A DNA stretch of 18,636 bases, from assembly GCA_050946255.1 (NCBI GenBank), contig JBMNUL010000036.1, positions 1-18,636 of the forward strand. Direction: 5' to 3'. The number at the start of each line of letters is the position of its first letter. The first letter of the stretch is position 1. Source of the stretch: JBMNUL01 sp050946255 (lineage in GTDB: Bacteria; Actinomycetota; Coriobacteriia; Coriobacteriales; CADBOM01). Both the position numbers and the translations under genes were made by a program. Shown piece after piece: positions 14,221 to 18,636 of the stretch. Below the pieces are notes generated by a model that saw only the letters and a program-made list of their open reading frames with translations, was not told where the DNA came from and did no database searches.

Positions 14221-15024
14221 ATGAAAATCATTACCACCGCGAAGCGCGTCCCCGACACCACCGACGTCAAGACCGACCCGAAAACGGGCGTGCTGATTCG
14301 CACCGGAATCCCCACCATCGTCAACCCCGACGATCTCAACGCATTAGAAGAAGCGTTGGAGATCAAGGAACAGCTTGGCGATGACACCACGGTCACCACC
14401 GTCACGATGGGACGCGACGTCACGATCATCAAGGTCCACGAGCTCCTGGGAATGGGGGCAGATCATTCCGTGCTCCTTTCCGACAGGTGCTTCGGTGGAG
14501 CGGACACACTGGTCTGCTCTCGCACCCTCGCAGCTGGAATCAAGAAGATAGGGGATTTCGACCTGGTCATCACAGGGCATCAGGCAATCGATGGAGATAC
14601 CGCTCAGGTTGGTCCAGAGATTGCACGCAGGCTCGGGATCCCATCCGTCACCAACGTGTGCGATATCCAGCTCAAGGACGACAAGTCGATAATCGTTACC
14701 CGCGAGCTTGATGATGGGACCGAGACCCTGGAGGTCGAGCTTCCCTGCCTGGTCACCGTCAACAAGAAATTGAACACCCCGCGCTACATGACGATCTACG
14801 AGATAGTGGATTCCTACGAGCACGAGGACGAGCAGATCTCGATATGGAACCACGAGGACATCGGGCTCGAGGAGTCGCAGTGTGGCCTCAAGGCCTCTCC
14901 AACCCAGGTGAAGAAGACATATTCTCCCGCTCCCAAGGGTGCAGGCGAGATGCTCTCTGGAACCGTGCAGGAGATGGCGGCCACCCTGGCACAGAAGCTG
15001 GCAGCCGATCGTCTCTTGAAGTAG
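14221..15024 (+). CDS. etfB: Electron transfer flavoprotein beta subunit, bifurcating type
   Basis: The 267-residue protein begins MKIITTAKRVPD, as EtfB/FixA proteins do, and carries VNPDDLNALEEAL (34-46) and NTPRYM typical of the subunit. GHQAIDGDTAQVGP (119-132) matches the loop found in electron-bifurcating Etf such as those of Clostridium and Acidaminococcus, where it helps bind the beta-FAD that takes hydride from NADH. The protein pairs with EtfA and shuttles electrons between NADH, ferredoxin or flavodoxin, and the acyl-CoA dehydrogenase encoded just upstream. AGGAGG lies about 10 nt before the ATG. The unusually long 90-bp gap to etfA has no clear terminator. Confidence in EtfB identity is high; bifurcation is inferred from the motif. 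Confidence 0.93.
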   Translation: MKIITTAKRVPDTTDVKTDPKTGVLIRTGIPTIVNPDDLNALEEALEIKEQLGDDTTVTTVTMGRDVTIIKVHELLGMGADHSVLLSDRCFGGADTLVCSRTLAAGIKKIGDFDLVITGHQAIDGDTAQVGPEIARRLGIPSVTNVCDIQLKDDKSIIVTRELDDGTETLEVELPCLVTVNKKLNTPRYMTIYEIVDSYEHEDEQISIWNHEDIGLEESQCGLKASPTQVKKTYSPAPKGAGEMLSGTVQEMAATLAQKLAADRLLK

Positions 15025-15114
15025 GCAACCCACAAATGCGGCACCTGGGTTTCCGGGGAATCCTCGAACACCCGGGTTCTAAATGTGTCGCCATCGTCTA
15101 GGAGGTATTCCCAA

Positions 15115-16134
15115 ATGGAGGATTTCAGCAACTACAGCGGGGTCATGACCTATGCGGAGCAGCGTGACGGCGAGCTTCTCGGAGTGGCCCTTGAGCTTCT
15201 GGGGGAGGGACGGCGCCTCGCGGATGAGCTTGGCGTGGAGCTCTCGACCCTTCTTATCGGGCACAATGTGGAGGGTCTTGCCCAGACCCTTATCGAGCAC
15301 GGCGCCGACAGGGTCTATCTTGCCGACGACCCGGTGTTCGAGCAGTACCGCAACGATCCTTACGCAAAGGTCTTCTACGAGACGATCGAGGACTTCCTTC
15401 CCGAGATCGTGCTCGTTGGCGCCACTCACAACGGTCGAGATCTCGCTCCGAGCGTCGCGGCGATGCTCGAAACTGGGCTCACTGCCGATTGCACCGCGCT
15501 CTCGATCAACGACGACCACAACCTCGTGCAGACCCGTCCTGCCTTCGGCGGCAACCTGATGGCGGAGATTCTCACCGCAAACCACAGGCCCCAGATGGCA
15601 ACCGTGCGCCCTGGGGTAATGGACAAGGCCAAGGCAGACCCAGACCACAAGGGCGAGGTCGTCAAGCTGAACGTGAACGTATCGCCGGATGAGATCCGTG
15701 CCAAGATCATCAGCCAGTCCAGGGACGTTGCGTCCAAGGTTGCCCTCACGGACGCGGATGTAATCGTGGCTGGCGGAATGGGACTTGGAAGCGCTGATGG
15801 CTTCGAACTGCTGCAGAAGCTTGCGGACGAGTTCTCCAACAGCACCATCGCCGCTTCTCGCGCATGCGTCGATGCTGGTTGGATCGACCATTCTTACCAG
15901 GTCGGCCAGACCGGAGCAACCGTCAAGCCCAACATCTATTTTGCATGCGGCATCTCCGGGATGATCCAGCACGTTTCCGGCATGAAGGAATCGAAGAGGA
16001 TCGTCGCCATCAACAACAACCCAGAGGCAGACATCTTCGACATCGCCGACTATGGCATCGTGGGAGATCTCTACGAGGTGATTCCCGTGCTCATCGACGA
16101 GATCGAGAAGCAGAAGGCTGCCGCCGAGCAGTAG
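15115..16134 (+). CDS. etfA: Electron transfer flavoprotein alpha subunit
   Basis: This 339-residue protein has the EtfA FAD domain: VAGGMGLGS (218-226), ASRACVDAGW (247-256), YQVGQTG (261-267), CGISGMIQH (278-286) and AINNNPEADIF (298-308). The N-terminal half contains TADCTALS (123-130) and TRPAFGGNLMAEI (140-152), usual in anaerobe-type EtfA. It begins directly with the Etf fold and has no N-terminal ferredoxin-like cysteine domain, unlike CarE of the caffeyl-CoA reductase. The start at 15115 is chosen because AGGAGG lies about 8 nt upstream; an in-frame ATG at 15085 precedes that site. It is the last gene of the dehydrogenase-etfBA operon and is followed by a strong terminator. Confidence 0.94.
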   Translation: MEDFSNYSGVMTYAEQRDGELLGVALELLGEGRRLADELGVELSTLLIGHNVEGLAQTLIEHGADRVYLADDPVFEQYRNDPYAKVFYETIEDFLPEIVLVGATHNGRDLAPSVAAMLETGLTADCTALSINDDHNLVQTRPAFGGNLMAEILTANHRPQMATVRPGVMDKAKADPDHKGEVVKLNVNVSPDEIRAKIISQSRDVASKVALTDADVIVAGGMGLGSADGFELLQKLADEFSNSTIAASRACVDAGWIDHSYQVGQTGATVKPNIYFACGISGMIQHVSGMKESKRIVAINNNPEADIFDIADYGIVGDLYEVIPVLIDEIEKQKAAAEQ

Positions 16135-16185
16135 AGGCGCTGCGGTTTCTCGCCCTGCCTGTAACTGAATCCGCAATTAACACGC

Positions 16186-16228
16186 AACGGCGCCGATCTG
16201 GTTTCATCCCAGGTCGGCGCCGTTTTTT
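16186..16228 (+). terminator. Strong intrinsic terminator of the etf operon
   Basis: AACGGCGCCGA (16186-16196) pairs perfectly with TCGGCGCCGTT (16214-16224), with an inner CTGG/CCAG extension, followed by TTTTTT (16223-16228). It lies 52 bp after the etfA stop and lacks a T-run in the minus direction. Confidence 0.95.
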
Positions 16229-16281
16229 CAATGGGCAGATTGCGTGGAGTGGATTGGCCACTGCACAGGGCCGGCAAACTT

Positions 16282-17874
16282 TTAGGATTCGTCTCTGTCG
16301 TGTTCAGTCGGGTCGGTGGTCTGCGGAGTTGTGTCTGAAGCGTTATCGTCGTGGCTTTCCCCAGATTGCATCTCGGCGGGATTGTAGTAGTAGCTGTTGA
16401 CTGGAGCCTCTGCCGGATTCGAGTATTCCCGGTCCTGCTGCAGATAGCCGTCATTATCGTATTGGCTTGACGTGGCTCTGCTCGAGGCATTTGAAGACGA
16501 ATGCCACTCAGTTTTCCCAGTTCTTTCATAAGCCGTGCCGGTTCCGAATGCCCCGGGTTCTTGATGGGTTTGGTTCCAAGGTGTTTGCTGGTTGATGCTC
16601 TGATAGCTCGTCTGGTAGTTGTCCTGTCCCCCAGACTGGTAACCAGATGAATTGGCGGGCTGCTGATAGCCAGATGAATAGCCGGATTGGCTGTTGGAAT
16701 AAGAGAAGGGCGTTTGGGAGTACTGGTAAGACCCGCCTTGTCCGCTGGGATTGGAAGCTTGGGAGTTCCGACCGTTACCGTAAGCCTGGCTGCTGGTCTG
16801 GTAGCTGGAATTGCCACTGCTTTGATAGCCGGGCTTATATCCCGTCTGCTGGTATCCGGTTTGCCCGGCCTGCGTGTAGTTAGGCTGCCGATATCCCGTC
16901 TGCTGGTATCCAGCCTGTCCCGTCTGCGTATAGCCAGTCTGCTGGTAACCTGGCTGGTATCCAGCCTGTCCCGTCTGCGTATAGCCAGTCTGCTGGTAAC
17001 CTGGCTGATATCCAGCCTGTTGGTGTCCGGCTTGCTGGTATCCTCCCTGACCTCTCTGCGCATAGCCTCTCCATGTCGGCTGGTTGTTTCCATAGAACAC
17101 GGGAGAGCGGTTAACGGATTCATTGTTGGTTCTGCTCACATAGTAGCCACCCATTGGACGTCCGCTTGGTGGGGTAATGGCCCCGTTGTTGATCATGGTG
17201 TTTCTCTTGGAGGATCTCACAATTCGGGCAATTGCCACGGCGAAGACGACGAGCGTTATCAATATTGTCAAGGCGACAATAGCATCGTTTCCTGTAGAGA
17301 GCGCGAAGTCATATGTTCCGTGAATCAGAACCGGGATGACATATGCTGCCACTGCGCTTGCCACCATCTCGCCCTTGGTGCCATCGAAGCGGTATTTGTG
17401 GGCCATTCCGAAGTAGTATCCCATTATCACCGCACAAGTGAAATGCATGGGGATCGCCGTGAATCCTCTTGACAGGGCAAGCCCCACGCTCATGTAGTTG
17501 AACACATAGAGGATGTTCTCCAAGGTGGCAAATCCCAGTCCGACTGCAACTCCGTACACGATTCCATCGAACGTGTAGTTGAAGTTCTTGTCGTTGCGGG
17601 TCGACACCAAGAAAGCGTACTTGACCGCCTCCTCGCTCATGGCGACGACGACGAAATATTCCACCAGCATGTACAAGGTGTAGTTGTTAGCCAAGGGAGC
17701 AATGAGAGCTTGCCCGATGTTCTCGAGGATTATCGCGGGTACAACAGATAACATCCCGAACAAGAACAGCTTTATGATCAGCTTGGGCGGCTCTTTCTCG
17801 ATGGTGTCGTAGCGGTATGCTATGAACATGAGCAATGCTGCTGGCGCCACCGAGAGGATGAATAGGGTTACCAT
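16282..17874 (-). CDS. PrsW-family intramembrane protease with long Q/Y/G-rich repetitive tail
   Basis: Residues 1-220 are a multi-pass membrane domain with PrsW-family motifs: an early acidic IEKEPP (25-30), SEEAVKY (80-86), FDGIVYGVAVGLGFATLEN (102-120; E119, N120), MHFTCAVIMG (143-152; H144) and LIHGTYDF (183-190; H185). These Glu and His residues fit a metal-dependent glutamic-type membrane protease; relatives cleave anti-sigma factors in stress signalling. Residues 240-530 are low complexity, rich in Gln, Tyr, Gly, Ser and Thr, with near-perfect 17-residue repeats around 287-320, and end in an acidic stretch. The tail is unusually long, more than half of the protein. GGAG lies just before the ATG at 17874. 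No anti-sigma factor gene is adjacent. The protease domain is well supported; the tail's role is unknown. Confidence 0.87.
   Translation of the reverse strand: MVTLFILSVAPAALLMFIAYRYDTIEKEPPKLIIKLFLFGMLSVVPAIILENIGQALIAPLANNYTLYMLVEYFVVVAMSEEAVKYAFLVSTRNDKNFNYTFDGIVYGVAVGLGFATLENILYVFNYMSVGLALSRGFTAIPMHFTCAVIMGYYFGMAHKYRFDGTKGEMVASAVAAYVIPVLIHGTYDFALSTGNDAIVALTILITLVVFAVAIARIVRSSKRNTMINNGAITPPSGRPMGGYYVSRTNNESVNRSPVFYGNNQPTWRGYAQRGQGGYQQAGHQQAGYQPGYQQTGYTQTGQAGYQPGYQQTGYTQTGQAGYQQTGYRQPNYTQAGQTGYQQTGYKPGYQSSGNSSYQTSSQAYGNGRNSQASNPSGQGGSYQYSQTPFSYSNSQSGYSSGYQQPANSSGYQSGGQDNYQTSYQSINQQTPWNQTHQEPGAFGTGTAYERTGKTEWHSSSNASSRATSSQYDNDGYLQQDREYSNPAEAPVNSYYYNPAEMQSGESHDDNASDTTPQTTDPTEHDRDES
16907..17020 (-). 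repeat. 51-bp tandem repeat within the PrsW tail
   Basis: Copies at 16907-16957 and 16958-17008 differ at one base, and a third begins at 17009 and diverges after about 12 bp. The period, 51 bp, keeps frame and encodes 17 residues of the GYQPGYQQTGYTQTGQA type. Degenerate copies extend on both sides, to about 16810 and 17050. The near-identity at DNA level indicates recent expansion or homogenisation. Confidence 0.9.
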
Positions 17875-17896
17875 TTTCTCTCCGATATGCTCTCGA

Positions 17897-17936
17897 CTTG
17901 TCTTTCATGCGATCTGGAGTGCTCGCATTTGACAAG
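17897..17936. promoter_or_regulatory. Two-part inverted repeat upstream of the PrsW gene
   Basis: CTTGTC (17897-17902) matches GACAAG (17931-17936), and inside these ATGCGA (17907-17912) matches TCGCAT (17923-17928). The structure lies 23 bp before the PrsW start, in the divergent spacer. It could be an operator or, on the minus strand, a 5' UTR hairpin. TTGACA (17929-17934) within it resembles a plus-strand -35 element but no good -10 follows at the right distance. Confidence 0.45.
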
Positions 17937-17994
17937 ATTATCATTTACAGACCAAGTGCCGTTATGAAGCAGGACAATTTTAATGAAACTTTAC

Positions 17995-18024
17995 AATGAA
18001 CGGGAGGTCAATGAACGGGAGGTA
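17995..18024. repeat. 15-bp direct duplication carrying ATG and SD-like sequence
   Basis: AATGAACGGGAGGT occurs twice in immediate tandem (17995-18009 and 18010-18024), differing only in the last base of each 15-bp unit. Each unit contains an ATG and a GGGAGG. The 15-bp length keeps reading frame. Confidence 0.8.
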
Positions 18025-18112
18025 CATCTTGCCGAAGTTCCACCATGGCAAGAATGCGGATAAGGCGGAAGCGCTCTGTTTGCAGGCTTATCGGGAGGCA
18101 GGTAGAAGATGA
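18011..18112 (+). CDS. Possible small ORF overlapping the spermidine-synthase-like gene
   Basis: From ATG 18011 the frame encodes 33 residues ending ADKAEALCLQAYREAGRR, a basic, helix-prone sequence with no recognised family. It stops at TGA 18110-18112, overlapping the next gene's ATG (ATGA), an arrangement typical of translational coupling. The start is uncertain: ATG 18011 has GGGAGG only 3 nt upstream; ATG 17996 in the same frame has no site; TTG 18029 has GGGAGG at 6 nt. A second overlapping frame (17983-18063, 26 codons) is also open. It may simply be leader sequence. Confidence 0.3.
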   Translation: MNGRYILPKFHHGKNADKAEALCLQAYREAGRR

Positions 18113-18636
18113 CTTTCGTGGTCATCGCATGTGTATTGGTCGCGGTGGTTGCCGTAATCGCGGTCGCCTTGGTCCGCAGGTATAGGAGAAGACAGGAGAT
18201 TTTCATCAAATTCCAGACTATGGCGGGGCCACTGCTCGTCTACACGATAAAAAACGAAGAGAACAGGCTCGTGCGGGTAATGGATGTACAAGGCGCATAC
18301 GAGTCTGCCACCTATTTGGCCGACGACCTGGTCTACGAGCTCGTATTCGATTACCACAGGGCATACAACCACGTGTTCGACGCGGGTTTCCCAATCACGA
18401 GAACACTCATGTTGGGTGGAGGCGGTTATGCGTATCCCAAGTACATCGTGAGCCACTACCCGGAAATCCACGTCGACGTCGTGGAGATAGACCCGATGGT
18501 CACCTCGATTGCCCAAAGGTATTTCTTCCTCGACAGGTTGGTGGAGGAGTTCGAGACGGAGGAGACGGGACAACTCGAGTGCATCTGCGCCGATGGCAGG
18601 GACTATCTTGAGGAGTTGGCCTCGGTGAATGGTTCT
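18109..18636 (+). CDS. Membrane-anchored spermidine-synthase-like protein, 3' truncated by window
   Basis: The frame runs 176 codons from ATG 18109 to the right edge without a stop. Residues 2-22 form one hydrophobic helix followed by the very basic RRYRRR, an N-in... C-side positive pattern suggesting a single anchor with the catalytic part in the cytoplasm. The soluble part resembles the spermidine synthase/class I methyltransferase fold: LMLGGGGYAYPKY (100-112) as the nucleotide-binding loop, VDVVEIDPMV (122-131) as the acidic strand-2 end, and ICADGRDYL (159-167). GGGAGG lies about 10 nt upstream. Many proteins of this group without the polyamine pocket are of unknown function, so polyamine synthesis is not claimed. 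The rest of the protein is outside the window. Confidence 0.75.
   Translation, partial: MTFVVIACVLVAVVAVIAVALVRRYRRRQEIFIKFQTMAGPLLVYTIKNEENRLVRVMDVQGAYESATYLADDLVYELVFDYHRAYNHVFDAGFPITRTLMLGGGGYAYPKYIVSHYPEIHVDVVEIDPMVTSIAQRYFFLDRLVEEFETEETGQLECICADGRDYLEELASVNGS

Noticed and set aside
15079..16176. 365-codon minus-strand frame opposite etfA
   Set aside because: EtfA motifs on the plus strand are unambiguous; the opposite frame has no recognisable features.
16687..17472. 261-codon plus-strand frame opposite the PrsW gene
   Set aside because: Its repetitive Leu/Ser/Val-rich sequence is the complement of the Gln/Tyr/Gly tail.

Overview
The window looks like chromosomal DNA of an anaerobic, moderately GC-rich bacterium. 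The mix of fumarate/enoate-reductase-like flavoproteins, an acyl-CoA dehydrogenase with EtfBA, and strong AGGAGG ribosome-binding sites suggests a gut-type Actinobacterium of class Coriobacteriia. That placement is inferred from gene content and style, not from a marker gene. No rRNA, tRNA, CRISPR array, transposase or phage gene was seen.

Left part (1-4980, plus strand): the tail of a PEP/pyruvate-binding-domain protein, a five-unit 32-bp tandem repeat array, then two genes that form a MoxR-AAA/vWA pair. The first (697-2334) is a DUF2201-type protein with a metallopeptidase-like N-terminus, an acidic linker and a vWA domain. The second (2485-4809) is a MoxR-like AAA+ ATPase whose C-terminus is an in-frame class I SAM-methyltransferase domain resembling ArsM but lacking the arsenic-chemistry cysteine. 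This fusion is the best candidate for something undescribed. Two hairpins sharing a 15-bp sequence close the unit.

Middle (5019-7625, minus strand): a degenerate ThiE/TenI-like protein, and a two-gene SOS-type cassette of a Y-family DNA polymerase with a clamp-binding motif followed by an overlapping YolD-like gene. A palindrome containing a near-consensus Gram-positive LexA box lies upstream.

Right-centre (7593-16228): two divergent multidomain old-yellow-enzyme reductases (OYE-FeS-FAD/NAD(P)), then a plus-strand run of flavin reductase, acyl-CoA dehydrogenase, EtfB and EtfA ending at a strong intrinsic terminator. EtfB carries the sequence typical of electron-bifurcating Etf, so the dehydrogenase-Etf set probably reduces an enoyl-CoA at the expense of NADH. 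The OYE reductases may handle other unsaturated electron acceptors; their substrates cannot be read from sequence.

Right end (16282-18636): a PrsW-family membrane protease with a long Gln/Tyr/Gly-rich repetitive tail (minus strand). Divergent from it are a possible small ORF and the start of a membrane-anchored spermidine-synthase-like protein that runs off the window.
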